Both the position numbers and the translations under genes were made by a program. 64,000 bases of DNA. It comes from DATHSY01 sp046729855 (lineage in GTDB: Bacteria > Actinomycetota > UBA4738 > HRBIN12). Location: assembly GCA_046729855.1 (NCBI GenBank), contig JBKPHM010000024.1, positions 18,227 to 82,226 of the forward strand. Direction: 5' to 3'. Position 1 is the stretch's first letter, and each line of letters begins with the position of its first letter. Positions 35,162-44,347 of the stretch are shown here, one piece after another. Under the pieces are notes generated by a model. The model had not been told where the DNA came from. It was given only the letters and a program-made list of their open reading frames with translations, and searched no databases.

Positions 35162-36607
35162 ATGACGACCGAGCTGCTGATCCTGGGGGGCGAGCGGACG
35201 GCCTCAGCCGACGGAACGACCTTCGACGTGATCGAGCCGGCGACCGGCGCGCCGATGGCGGTCGCGGCGGAGGCCGGCGCCGAGGATGCGCACCGGGCCG
35301 TGGACGTCGCGCAGCAGGCATTCGAAGAAGGCCCCTGGCCGAGGATGCCCGCAACGCTCCGCGGGCGGGTGCTGCTCCGTGCCTCCACGATCGTGCGCGA
35401 GCGGAGCGAAGAGCTGGCGACCCTGGAGGCGCGGAACGCCGGCAAGCCGATCGCCGACGCGCGCGACGAGGTGGGGATCGTCGCCGACACGCTTGAGTAC
35501 TGGGGTGGCGCAGCGAACAAGATCATGGGCGAGACGCCGCCCGTGCAGGACGTCGGGCTCGACGTCACGCTGCGCGAGCCCGTCGGCGTGTGCGCGCTGA
35601 TCACGCCGTGGAACTTCCCACTCGTGATCGCGACGTGGAAGATCGCGCCGGCGCTCGCGTGCGGGAACACCATCGTGGTCAAGCCGGCGAGCTACACGCC
35701 GCTGACCGTGCTGCGCCTGGCCGAGATCCTGATCGAAGCGGGGCTACCGCCCGAGGCGATCTCGGTCCTGCCCGGGCCCGGCTCCACGGTCGGGAACGCG
35801 CTCGTCACCGACCCGCGCGTCTCGAAGGTGGGCTTCACCGGTTCGACCGCCGTCGGGTCCGAGATCATGGCCCTGGCGGCGCGAAGCATCACCCGGGTCT
35901 CGCTCGAGCTCGGCGGCAAGTCGGCGAGCATCGTGTTCGCCGACGCCGACATGGACCCAGCGATCGAGCGGTCGGTCTGGGCGGTGTTCGGCAACTGCGG
36001 GCAGGACTGCTGCGCCCGCTCGCGCGTGTTCGTCGAGCGCCCCACGTACGAGGCGTTCGTGGAGCGGATGGCGAAGCGGACCGCGGAACTACGCGTCGGT
36101 CAGCCGCTCGACGAGCAGACGCAGATCGGTCCGATGATCTCCGAGGGGCAGCGTCGCACCGCGCTCGATTACCTCGAGCTCGGCCAGAAGGAAGGCGCGC
36201 GGGTGGCCGGCGGCGGCGCGATCCCGCAGGTCCCGGGCGGCGACGGAGGCGCGTTCCTCGAGCCGGCGGTCCTGGCCGACGTCGACAACTCGTGGCGCGT
36301 GGCGCAGGAAGAGATCTTCGGCCCGGTCGCATGCCTGATCCCCTTCGACACGGAGGAGGAGGCCATCCGCCTCGCCAACGACATCGAGTACGGGCTGTCG
36401 GGCTCGGTGTGGACGCGCGACATCGGGAAGGCGATCCGTGTGTCGAAGGGAATGCGCACGGGCGTGATCAGCGTGAACTCGAGCCACAGCGTGCACACCG
36501 AGGCGCCGTTCGGCGGCTACAAGCGCAGCGGGATCGGACGTGAGATGGGGATGCACGCCGTGCAGCTGTACACCGAGGTGAAGAACGTCTTCTTCTCCCA
36601 GAACTGA
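35162..36607 (+). CDS. NAD(P)-dependent aldehyde dehydrogenase
   Basis: An aldehyde dehydrogenase of 481 residues, of the betaine/gamma-glutamyl-aminobutyraldehyde type. Landmarks: TPWNFPLVIATWKIAPALACGN, VKPASYTP, FTGSTAVGSEI, LELGGKSA with the catalytic Glu, and NCGQDCCARSR with the catalytic Cys (an unusually cysteine-rich context, where NxGQxCxAxxR is usual). It ends GGYKRSGIGREMG. A GGAGGAGG lies ten bases before ATG 35162. In context it oxidises the aldehyde made by the two aminotransferases upstream. Confidence 0.92.
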   Translation: MTTELLILGGERTASADGTTFDVIEPATGAPMAVAAEAGAEDAHRAVDVAQQAFEEGPWPRMPATLRGRVLLRASTIVRERSEELATLEARNAGKPIADARDEVGIVADTLEYWGGAANKIMGETPPVQDVGLDVTLREPVGVCALITPWNFPLVIATWKIAPALACGNTIVVKPASYTPLTVLRLAEILIEAGLPPEAISVLPGPGSTVGNALVTDPRVSKVGFTGSTAVGSEIMALAARSITRVSLELGGKSASIVFADADMDPAIERSVWAVFGNCGQDCCARSRVFVERPTYEAFVERMAKRTAELRVGQPLDEQTQIGPMISEGQRRTALDYLELGQKEGARVAGGGAIPQVPGGDGGAFLEPAVLADVDNSWRVAQEEIFGPVACLIPFDTEEEAIRLANDIEYGLSGSVWTRDIGKAIRVSKGMRTGVISVNSSHSVHTEAPFGGYKRSGIGREMGMHAVQLYTEVKNVFFSQN

Positions 36608-36620
36608 TCACGCCGAAGGC

Positions 36621-37352
36621 ATGAGCAGCGCTCCATGGATCGGCGTCGTCGCGTACCACCTGGCTCCGGGGCGCGTCTCGCACTGGCTCGTCGGCGGGTA
36701 CGGGGTTCCCGAGAGCTACGTCGACTGCCTCCGCCGTGCCGGCGCGCGCTCGGTCCTGCTCCTGCCCGGGGAGGACGCGACCCCCGACGAGCTCCTGTCA
36801 CGCGTCGACGCCCTCGTGCTGGTCGGCGGCGGCGACGTCGAGCCGCACCGCTACCGCGCCTCGACCGACGACACGATCTACGGCGTCGAACCCGACCGTG
36901 ACGAGCTCGAGCTCGCGCTGCTCCACAGGGCCGACGAGCTCGCCGTCCCCACGCTCGCGATCTGCCGCGGGATGCAGGTGATGAACGTGGCGTTCGGCGG
37001 CACGCTGATCCCGCACCTGCCGGCTCGGCCGGATCTGCTGGAGCACGGGACACCGAGCGGAGAAGACAGCCTCACGCACGACGTCAAGGTGGCGTCCGGG
37101 AGCCGGCTCGCCGGCGCGGCCGAAGCGGAGGTCCTGCGCTGCTCGACGCATCACCACCAAGGGGTGGACGACCTCGGCGACGTCGTCGCGACAGGCTGGT
37201 CCGAGGACGGGCTCGTCGAGGCGATCGAGCGCCCGAACGGCTGGATCGTCGGCGTCCAGTGGCACCCGGAGGACACCGCCGCGGATGACACCGAGCAGCA
37301 GCGGCTGTTCGATGTGCTCGTTGAACGCGCCGCGGCGCGTACTGGGCGCTGA
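36621..37352 (+). CDS. Gamma-glutamyl-gamma-aminobutyrate hydrolase (PuuD-like, peptidase C26)
   Basis: A 243-residue class I GATase-fold hydrolase of the peptidase C26 family, which in E. coli (PuuD) frees GABA and glutamate from gamma-glutamyl-GABA. Landmarks: LVLVGGGDVEPHRY, the nucleophile in LAICRGMQVMNVAFGGTL, STHHHQGV and the His/Glu in IVGVQWHPEDTA. It follows the aldehyde dehydrogenase by 13 bases. It is the best-supported piece of evidence that the island runs a gamma-glutamylated route like Puu. Confidence 0.88.
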   Translation: MSSAPWIGVVAYHLAPGRVSHWLVGGYGVPESYVDCLRRAGARSVLLLPGEDATPDELLSRVDALVLVGGGDVEPHRYRASTDDTIYGVEPDRDELELALLHRADELAVPTLAICRGMQVMNVAFGGTLIPHLPARPDLLEHGTPSGEDSLTHDVKVASGSRLAGAAEAEVLRCSTHHHQGVDDLGDVVATGWSEDGLVEAIERPNGWIVGVQWHPEDTAADDTEQQRLFDVLVERAAARTGR

Positions 37353-37413
37353 CCGCGTAGGCTTCGGCTTCGCGAGCCCGCTCGGGGCCGACCACCGAGG
37401 AGCGTGAGCGAAC

Positions 37414-38232
37414 ATGCCCTGGGGACGTCCGCTGCTGTACGAGCGACTCACCTGGCCGGAGGTCCGGCGCGCGGTCGCCGAGGACCGCGTCTGCCTGATC
37501 CCGGCCGGGACGCTCGAGGACCACGGGCCTCACCTCCCGCTCGACACGGACACCCGGATCGCGACCGAGATCTGCAGGCTGACCGCGCAGGAGCTGACCG
37601 ACGAGGTCGTCCTGCTGCCGCCCGTGATCCACGGCTTCACGCCGCACCACATGGACTTCCCGGGCCCGATCACAATCGGGTGGGAGACGTTCATCCGCTA
37701 CTGCACCGACGTCGGCACCTCGCTGGCGCGTCACGGGTTCAAGCGGATTCTGTTCCTGAACGGCCACGGCTCGAACATCCCGCTGATCGACATGGCCGCC
37801 CGCCTGATCGGCCTCGAGCACCCGGGCGTCCTCGCCGCCGGCGCCTTCTACCTGACGAGCCCGGAGTCGACGAAGGTGATCCAGGAGGTCAGGGAGTCGG
37901 AGCTCGGCGGCATGGGCCACGCTTGCGAGCTCGAGACCTCGATCTACCTCCATCTCGACCCCGACGCGGTCCTGATGGACAAGGCGGTCGACGAGAATTC
38001 GTTCCCCGACGGCCCGAACGCCTGGATGGACTGGTCCGACGGGCCACTCAAGCTGATGCCGTGGTGGAACGCCCTCAGTCACACCGGGGTGCACGGCGAC
38101 GCAACCAAGGCGACCGCCGAGAAGGGCAAGGTCCTTCTGGAGCAAGCCGTTCGCGAGTGTGTCGGGTTCGTGCGTGAGTTGCGCGACAAGCCACTCCCCG
38201 TCCGATGGGACCCCGTCGAGCAGGTGCCGTGA
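37414..38232 (+). CDS. Creatininase-family amidohydrolase
   Basis: A 272-residue protein of the creatininase family, which hydrolyses cyclic or small amides (creatinine, formamides, mycofactocin-type peptides) with a two-metal site. Typical residues appear: IPAGTLEDHGPHLPLDTDT (Glu/His/Asp ligands), FLNGHGSN and the late GGMGHACELETSIYLHLD. It lies between the PuuD-like hydrolase and the ABC importer. It may open a lactam such as a cyclised gamma-glutamyl or GABA-derived product, which is inference. It has no obvious strong Shine-Dalgarno; GGAGCGTGAG precedes the ATG. Confidence 0.84.
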   Translation: MPWGRPLLYERLTWPEVRRAVAEDRVCLIPAGTLEDHGPHLPLDTDTRIATEICRLTAQELTDEVVLLPPVIHGFTPHHMDFPGPITIGWETFIRYCTDVGTSLARHGFKRILFLNGHGSNIPLIDMAARLIGLEHPGVLAAGAFYLTSPESTKVIQEVRESELGGMGHACELETSIYLHLDPDAVLMDKAVDENSFPDGPNAWMDWSDGPLKLMPWWNALSHTGVHGDATKATAEKGKVLLEQAVRECVGFVRELRDKPLPVRWDPVEQVP

Positions 38233-38423
38233 CGGACGGCGGCGAGCCACGGCCATCCGGTCCCTACCCTGCTCGGCCCGGTCGTGCTATACAAAGCCAC
38301 GCTTCGAACGTCGGTTCAATGGCCGATGGGACGGGAGAGCCGGAGGATACAGCCACCCCCGCGCTCGCAGAACACGTACGACTACACGAGGGACCGCACC
38401 GGCTGGCGGGAGAGGAGGGCTCG

Positions 38424-40232
38424 ATGCGTTCCGGATTGCGTCGCATGCTTCTGGTGACGATCGGGGTGCTGCTGATCGGCGGAAGCCTGATCCAGGTGGC
38501 GGCGGCTCAGGAGGCCAGCCCTACCGCCGGGGACGAGAAGGTGACGTTCACGGTCGGCACGACGAATGACGCGATCACGTTCAACCCCATGTTCATGATC
38601 GAAACCCCCGAGTACTCGACCGCGGACCTGGTCTACGACACGTACCTCGGGTGGGAACAAGAGGATTTCGACACGAAGGCCAACCTCGCGACGGATTGGA
38701 CCCAGAGCGAGGACGGCCTGACGTGGACGTTCACGATCCGAGACGACGTCACGTGGCAGGACGGGACGCCGCTCACCGCTAGTGACATCGCCTACACCTT
38801 CAACTGGATCATCGAGCAGGGCGTCGGCAACTTCATCGACTACCTGCCGTTCACCGAGGCCGGCGCCATCACGGCTCCCGACGACACGACGCTCATCTGG
38901 GAGACGACCGAGCCGACGAGCGCGCCGATCTACCCGCCGTACGTCTACGTGATGCCGGAGGAGGTCCTCAGCCAGTACAAGGACAAGACCGAGTTCCGGA
39001 AGTGGAAGGGGTTCCCCGACACGATCGGCTCCGGGCCCTTCAGGCTGGTCGAGTGGCAGCGCGGTGACTTCTGGCGCCTCGAGGCGAATCCCGACTACTG
39101 GCAGGGAGCACCCAAGTTCGACGAATTCATCTTCCGCATCTTCCAGAACGAAGAGGGGATGATCCAGGCCCTCAAGCAGGGCGAGATCGACTTCGCCGAC
39201 GGCATCTCGGCGGCCGGGTTCGACACGCTCGAAGGCGATCCGAACATCACCCGGAACGTCGGCAACGCCTCCGGATTCACGCAGATGAGCTTCAACCAGT
39301 GCACGGACGAGGTGGCCTACTGCCGCGACACGGGCTTCAACCACCACCCGGCGACGACCGACCCTGACTTCAGGCTGGCCGTCGAGTACGCGATCGACAG
39401 GGACGCGCTGGTCGACCGGGTGATCCAGGGGTACGGGTCGCCGGGGTACACGGTCATCCCATCTCCGAAGTGGCACTCGACACCCGAACAACCGATCGCC
39501 TACAACCCCGAGGAGGCAAAACGGATCCTCGACGAAGCCGGGTACGTCGATACGGATAACGACGGCATCCGCGAGACACCGGACGGGGAGCCGCTGTCGC
39601 TCAGGTTCATCGTGCGTACCGAGGCGCCGGAGACGGTGACGGCGGGCGAGTTCATCGTCGAATGGCTACGGGACGTCGGGATCGAACTCAAGACCGAAGC
39701 GGTGAACGACAACAAGCTGACCGACGTCTGGTACTCGAACGACTACGACATGTACATTTGGGGTTGGGGCGTGGAACCTGATCCCAACTTCCAGCTCTCG
39801 ACGTACACGACCAGCCAGTGCGGGGTCTGGAGCGACACCTGCTACTCCGACCCCGAGTACGACGAGCTCTTCAAGAGTACGCAGCGGGCGACGACCGTCG
39901 AAGAGAGGGCCGACATCGTCGACCAGATGCAGCAGATCCTGTACGAGGACCGGCCTGAGATCGTCCTCTGGTACGACAACTACCTCCAGGCATACCGAAG
40001 CGACAATTGGACAGGCTTCGTGAAGCAGCCTGACACCGGGCAGGGAACGATCCTGTTCCAGTACGGCCATTACTCGACGCTGAACATCCACCCCGTCTCG
40101 GCCGCCGGAGGCGGCGGTGGTGAGGGCGGCGTCCCGGCCCTGGTCTGGATCGGCATCGCCGTCGGGGTCGTGCTCGTCGTGGGCGCGATCGTCGTGGCGC
40201 GCCGGCGGCGCGAGGAAGAAGAGGTCGCGTAG
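38424..40232 (+). CDS. ABC transporter substrate-binding protein, family 5, membrane-anchored
   Basis: A 602-residue dipeptide/oligopeptide-type binding protein. N-terminal export signal (LLVTIGVLLIGGSLIQVAAAQ, cleavage near AAA-QE) is followed by the SBP_bac_5 fold with TWTFTIRDDVTWQDGTP, GSGPFRLVEWQRGD and REDP-like FVIDRDAL-type segments. Unlike most, it ends with a Gly-rich linker, a transmembrane helix (VPALVWIGIAVGVVLVVGA) and a basic tail, so it should be held at the outer face of the membrane by its C-terminus. ATG 38424 is set by GGAGGG six bases before. It heads the importer operon. Confidence 0.87.
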   Translation: MRSGLRRMLLVTIGVLLIGGSLIQVAAAQEASPTAGDEKVTFTVGTTNDAITFNPMFMIETPEYSTADLVYDTYLGWEQEDFDTKANLATDWTQSEDGLTWTFTIRDDVTWQDGTPLTASDIAYTFNWIIEQGVGNFIDYLPFTEAGAITAPDDTTLIWETTEPTSAPIYPPYVYVMPEEVLSQYKDKTEFRKWKGFPDTIGSGPFRLVEWQRGDFWRLEANPDYWQGAPKFDEFIFRIFQNEEGMIQALKQGEIDFADGISAAGFDTLEGDPNITRNVGNASGFTQMSFNQCTDEVAYCRDTGFNHHPATTDPDFRLAVEYAIDRDALVDRVIQGYGSPGYTVIPSPKWHSTPEQPIAYNPEEAKRILDEAGYVDTDNDGIRETPDGEPLSLRFIVRTEAPETVTAGEFIVEWLRDVGIELKTEAVNDNKLTDVWYSNDYDMYIWGWGVEPDPNFQLSTYTTSQCGVWSDTCYSDPEYDELFKSTQRATTVEERADIVDQMQQILYEDRPEIVLWYDNYLQAYRSDNWTGFVKQPDTGQGTILFQYGHYSTLNIHPVSAAGGGGGEGGVPALVWIGIAVGVVLVVGAIVVARRRREEEEVA

Positions 40233-40275
40233 GGCGCAAGGTGGCAGACGCGAAAGAGGAGGCTGACCGCGGCCC

Positions 40276-41262
40276 GTGGGAACGCGGCAATACGTCCTGA
40301 AGAAGGTCCTCCAGGCGTTCATCACGCTGGTTGCGATCCTGATCTTCAACTTTTTCCTCTTCCGCGTCTGGTCGCCCGGTGACCCGGTCTCGTTCCTGAT
40401 GCGGGGGCAAGGAGCCAACATCACGCTCGAGGAGCGTCAGGCGCTGATCCACGAGTACGGCCTCGACGAATCCACGTGGGGGCAGTTCGTCGAGTACATG
40501 AAGGACACGGCGACGGGAAAGCTCGGCGCGTCCAGCTTCTACCAGGGCGAACCCGTGATGTCCGTGTTCTTCCGGTTCCTCTGGCCGACGATGTTGCTCG
40601 TGGGGGTTTCGACGGTCCTCTCGATGATTATCGGCGTCTGGATGGGGATCCGGTCGGGGTGGCGTCGGGGCAGCCTGTTCGACCGCGGCTCGATGGTCTC
40701 ATCGTTGGTCCTCTACTCAATGCCGGAGTTCTGGCTCGGCATGCTGCTGCTCATGCTGTTCTCGACCGCGCTCGGCTGGTTTCCGGTCGGCGGGCGGATC
40801 TCAACGAACATCAGCGAACTGAGCACATCGGGGCGCATCTTCGATATCACCAACCACCTGTTCCTACCGGCGTTGACGTTGACGCTCGCGTATCTTGGGG
40901 AGTTCTATCTGGTGATGCGGTCATCGCTCCTCGACGTCCTGGGCGAGGACTACATTACGACGGCTCGAGCGAAGGGCGTTCCGGAGCGGCTCGTCCTGAA
41001 TCGGCACGCCGTCCGGAACGCGCTCCTCCCGACCGTGACCCTGATCGCGTTGTCGTTCGGCTACGTGATCGGCGGCGCGATCACGGTCGAAGTCGTGTTC
41101 TCCTATCAGGGGGTCGGGCTGCTGACGTACACCGCGATCGTCGGCAAGGACTACTGGCTGCTCCAGGGCCTGTTCCTGTTCTTCACGATCGCCGTGATCG
41201 TGTTCAACCTCGTCTCGGACCTGGTGTACGCATACCTCGATCCGAGGGTTCGGGAGGCGTAG
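40276..41262 (+). CDS. ABC transporter permease, DppB type
   Basis: The first permease of an oligopeptide-type importer, 328 residues with six membrane helices and the family's N-terminal extracytoplasmic loop. The EAA coupling motif is DVLGEDYITTARAKGVPE (near residues 215-232). GTG start, with a purine-rich GAGGAGGCTG upstream but 13 bases distant. It follows the binding protein by 43 bases and is followed immediately by the DppC partner. Confidence 0.9.
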   Translation: MGTRQYVLKKVLQAFITLVAILIFNFFLFRVWSPGDPVSFLMRGQGANITLEERQALIHEYGLDESTWGQFVEYMKDTATGKLGASSFYQGEPVMSVFFRFLWPTMLLVGVSTVLSMIIGVWMGIRSGWRRGSLFDRGSMVSSLVLYSMPEFWLGMLLLMLFSTALGWFPVGGRISTNISELSTSGRIFDITNHLFLPALTLTLAYLGEFYLVMRSSLLDVLGEDYITTARAKGVPERLVLNRHAVRNALLPTVTLIALSFGYVIGGAITVEVVFSYQGVGLLTYTAIVGKDYWLLQGLFLFFTIAVIVFNLVSDLVYAYLDPRVREA

Positions 41263-41266
41263 GCCG

Positions 41267-42229
41267 TTGCAGACACCTCCGCTCCACGTCGGAACCGAGC
41301 CGCCGCCGGCGACCACCGTCGAGGAGGCCAGGCCCGGACGGCCGCCGAGCCGCAGACGCATCACGTGGACGCGCCGGCGCTCATCGATGCTGCGGTACTG
41401 GCGCGAGTTCCGGCGCGACAAGATGGGCGTCATCGGGTTGATCATCCTCAGCTTCTTCATCGCCGTCGCCATCTTCGCGACCTTCGCAGACGAGACCGGA
41501 ACTAGAATCACCGAGGCTACGGGACCACGCGTCGCCCCGCCCAGCCTGGAGTACCCGCTCGGGACGGACGATCAGGGGCGATCGGTCTTAACGTTGACGA
41601 TCCAGGGTGCGCGGGTATCGCTCCTCGTCGGGCTCACGGCCACCGCCATCACGATGGTGATTGGCTCGGCCGTGGGTCTGATCGCCGGCTTCCGAAGCGG
41701 CTGGATGGACCAACTCCTGATGCGCATCACCGACTGGGGGCTGGTGATCCCCTGGCTCGTGCTCGCGATCTCGCTCGCATCGATCTTCGGACAGTCGTTG
41801 TTCATCATCATCCTCGTGATCGGGCTTACGACGTGGCCGAGCACGGCTCGGCTGGTCCGCGCGCAGACGTTGTCAGTGAAAGAACGACTCTACGTGGAGC
41901 GGGCGCGGGCGCTCGGCGCGAGCAACTGGCACCTGATCAGTCGGCACCTCCTACCGAACGTGATGCCCGTGATCATGGCGAACACCGTGCTCATCGTCGC
42001 CATCGCCATCCTGTCCGAGACGGCGCTGTCGTTCCTCGGCCTGGGTGACCCGTTCAGCCTCTCGTGGGGCCAGATTCTCGAGCAGGCGTCGAACGGCGCC
42101 GCGGCCACACGCGGCGCCTGGTGGTGGCTCGGTGCGCCGGGGGCTTGCATCGTCCTAGTTGTGCTCTCGTTCACGATGATCGGCTTCGCACTTGATCAGA
42201 TCATCAATCCGAGGTTGCGCGAGCGATGA
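41267..42229 (+). CDS. ABC transporter permease, DppC type
   Basis: The second permease of the importer, 320 residues. After a Pro/Thr-rich basic N-terminal tail and the first helix, the conserved YPLGTDDQGRSVLTLTIQGAR segment precedes the core helices; the EAA motif is YVERARALGASNWHLISRHL. The start is a TTG at 41267-41269, supported by GGGAGG nine bases upstream and no better ATG nearby. The stop overlaps the next gene (ATGA), coupling it to the ATPase. Confidence 0.89.
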   Translation: MQTPPLHVGTEPPPATTVEEARPGRPPSRRRITWTRRRSSMLRYWREFRRDKMGVIGLIILSFFIAVAIFATFADETGTRITEATGPRVAPPSLEYPLGTDDQGRSVLTLTIQGARVSLLVGLTATAITMVIGSAVGLIAGFRSGWMDQLLMRITDWGLVIPWLVLAISLASIFGQSLFIIILVIGLTTWPSTARLVRAQTLSVKERLYVERARALGASNWHLISRHLLPNVMPVIMANTVLIVAIAILSETALSFLGLGDPFSLSWGQILEQASNGAAATRGAWWWLGAPGACIVLVVLSFTMIGFALDQIINPRLRER

Positions 42230-43221
42230 GCGTGCTGACGGCCCGCGATCTGAGCGTGACATATCGCACGGGGTCCGGCCCGGTTCCCGCCGTCCGCGGT
42301 GTCGACCTGACAATCGACAAGGGAGTCGTGCTTGGGCTGGCGGGCGAGTCAGGCTGCGGGAAGTCGACGATCGCCAGCGCGATCCTCCGCCTGCTGCCGA
42401 AGGGCACGACAATCGAGGGCAAGGTCCTTTTGAGCGGCGAAGACGTGCTCCGCATGCCGGCGTCGCGGCTGCGCGCCGTCCGGTGGACGGGCGCTTCGAT
42501 CATCTTCCAGGGCGCGATGCATGCACTGAACCCGGTGAAAAGGGTCGGCGAGCAGATCGCGGAGGCCTTGTCCACACACGGGATGACCGCACCGCGTCAG
42601 GGGCGGGTCCGCGTTGGCGAGCTCCTCGAGCAGGTCGGGCTACCGTCAAGGCGGATCGACGACTTCCCGCACGAGCTGTCGGGCGGGCAGAAGCAGCGCG
42701 TCATGATCGCCATGGCGCTCGCGTGCAGCCCGAGCGTGATCATCGCGGACGAACCGACGACGGCGCTCGACGTCATGGTGCAAGCGCAGGTCCTTGCGCT
42801 GCTGAAGAGCCTCCAGCGGGAGCTGGGCCTGGCGATGCTGTTCATCACGCACGACCTCTCGGTCCTGCTCCAGGTGTCCGATCGCCTCGCCGTGATGTAC
42901 GCGGGCCGGATCGTCGAGGAGGGGCCGAGCCAGAAGGTGTTCCGCGAGCCGAAGCATCCGTACACGACGGCGCTCGCGGCCGCCTTCCCGGAGATCGGCG
43001 ACCAGCGGTTCCGCCGCCATCCGTCGGGACTGAGCGGCGATCCGCCGGACCCGCAGGCGCTTCCGTCCGGGTGTCCGTTCCACCCGCGCTGCCCCGTTGC
43101 GTTCGACGCCTGCCCGACCATCGACCCGCTGCTGTGGAGGGCCGGCGTCGACCAGCGCGCGGCGTGCCTGCTCGTCGAAGGCGCGCCGGTCGTCGCCGCA
43201 AAAGGGATCCCGGCTCCGTGA
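42226..43221 (+). CDS. ABC transporter ATPase, DppD type
   Basis: A 331-residue ATPase with Walker A GESGCGKST (about residue 42), signature LSGGQKQR, Walker B VIIADEPTTALD and the oligopeptide-transporter C-terminal tail with a Cys-rich segment (PSGCPFHPRCP ... DACP). Start and stop are both shared with neighbours by four-base overlaps. It should pair with the next gene's product as the heterodimeric motor. It lies in a fully coupled four-gene run (41267-44312). Confidence 0.92.
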   Translation: MSVLTARDLSVTYRTGSGPVPAVRGVDLTIDKGVVLGLAGESGCGKSTIASAILRLLPKGTTIEGKVLLSGEDVLRMPASRLRAVRWTGASIIFQGAMHALNPVKRVGEQIAEALSTHGMTAPRQGRVRVGELLEQVGLPSRRIDDFPHELSGGQKQRVMIAMALACSPSVIIADEPTTALDVMVQAQVLALLKSLQRELGLAMLFITHDLSVLLQVSDRLAVMYAGRIVEEGPSQKVFREPKHPYTTALAAAFPEIGDQRFRRHPSGLSGDPPDPQALPSGCPFHPRCPVAFDACPTIDPLLWRAGVDQRAACLLVEGAPVVAAKGIPAP

Positions 43222-44312
43222 TCCAGCGGCTCGAGCCAACCCCGCGGGTAGCGTACGACGAGCCGCCCGTGCTCGCGGTTCGAGGGCTCGAAGTGAACTT
43301 CGCCGGCCGCGTCGGTCTCTTCTCGGGACTCATGGGGCGCCATGGAGCCGACGCACTGGCCGTCGACGGTGTCGATCTTGACCTGTATCGGGGTGAAGTG
43401 CTCGCCCTCGCGGGTGAGTCGGGCTGCGGCAAGACGACGACGGCGCGCGCCATTATGGGACTCGTCCGCCCGAACCGCGGCGAGGTTCGGTTCGAGGGAG
43501 AGCCGCTCGGCCGGAACCTGCAGGCATACCGGCGCCGCGTCCAGATGGTCTTCCAGGACCCCACCGGCTCTCTCAACCCGCGGCAGACCATCTACGAGAT
43601 TGTTGCTGAAGGCCTCCGCATTCACCGGATCCATCGCGGACCCGATGGAGAGACCGAGGAGCAACTTGTCGCACGGGCGCTGTCGCGTGCCGGGCTGCGA
43701 CCCCCTGAGCGGTTCTTCCTTCTGTACCCACACGAGCTCTCGGGCGGACAGCGTCAACGCGTCGTCATCGCAGGTGCGCTCGCGCTCGAGCCGGAGGTGA
43801 TCGTCGCCGACGAGCCGGTGTCCAACCTCGATGCGTCGGTGCGCGGCGAGATCCTCCGGCTGCTGATGAAGCTGCGCGAGGAGCTCAGGATCAGCATCCT
43901 GATCGTGACGCACGACCTCGGCCTCGCGTGGACCGTGGCCGATCGCGTCGCGATCATGTACCTCGGCAGGATCGTCGAGCTCGGCCCCGCTGAGGACGTG
44001 CTGACGAGGCCGCTGCACCCATACACCAAAGCGATGCTCGACGTCGTCCCGGAGGCCGGAGGGATCGACCGGCCGATCCTCTCTGGCGAACCGCCGGACC
44101 CGACCCGGATACCTGGCGGATGCCGATTCCACCCTCGCTGCCCCGCCGTCGCCTCCGGCACGTCCGCCGCGGCCGGCGTCGAGGGCCGGTGCCGTGGCCA
44201 GGATCTCGGGTTGCTGGAGCTCCGGCCGAAACACTACGCGGCCTGTCATTTAGCGGCCGCGGGGTCGAGCGGGGGGAACGGGCAAGCGGGCTTGACCTCG
44301 ACCCAGACCTGA
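43218..44312 (+). CDS. ABC transporter ATPase, DppF type
   Basis: A 364-residue partner ATPase. Walker A GESGCGKTTT, LSGGQRQR signature, Walker B VIVADEPVSNLD and a C-terminal PGGCRFHPRCP segment are present. A long insert of about 20 residues lies before the Walker A strand (GLFSGLMGRHGADA), typical of some actinobacterial DppF proteins. GTG start overlaps the previous stop (GTGA). The C-terminal 25 residues are Ala/Gly/Ser-rich and probably disordered. The gene ends the island and converges on the VOC protein gene with 35 bases between. Confidence 0.91.
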   Translation: MIQRLEPTPRVAYDEPPVLAVRGLEVNFAGRVGLFSGLMGRHGADALAVDGVDLDLYRGEVLALAGESGCGKTTTARAIMGLVRPNRGEVRFEGEPLGRNLQAYRRRVQMVFQDPTGSLNPRQTIYEIVAEGLRIHRIHRGPDGETEEQLVARALSRAGLRPPERFFLLYPHELSGGQRQRVVIAGALALEPEVIVADEPVSNLDASVRGEILRLLMKLREELRISILIVTHDLGLAWTVADRVAIMYLGRIVELGPAEDVLTRPLHPYTKAMLDVVPEAGGIDRPILSGEPPDPTRIPGGCRFHPRCPAVASGTSAAAGVEGRCRGQDLGLLELRPKHYAACHLAAAGSSGGNGQAGLTSTQT

Positions 44313-44347
44313 GATCGGTAGGTTTCGGGACCTCAGCCCCGTCCGGC

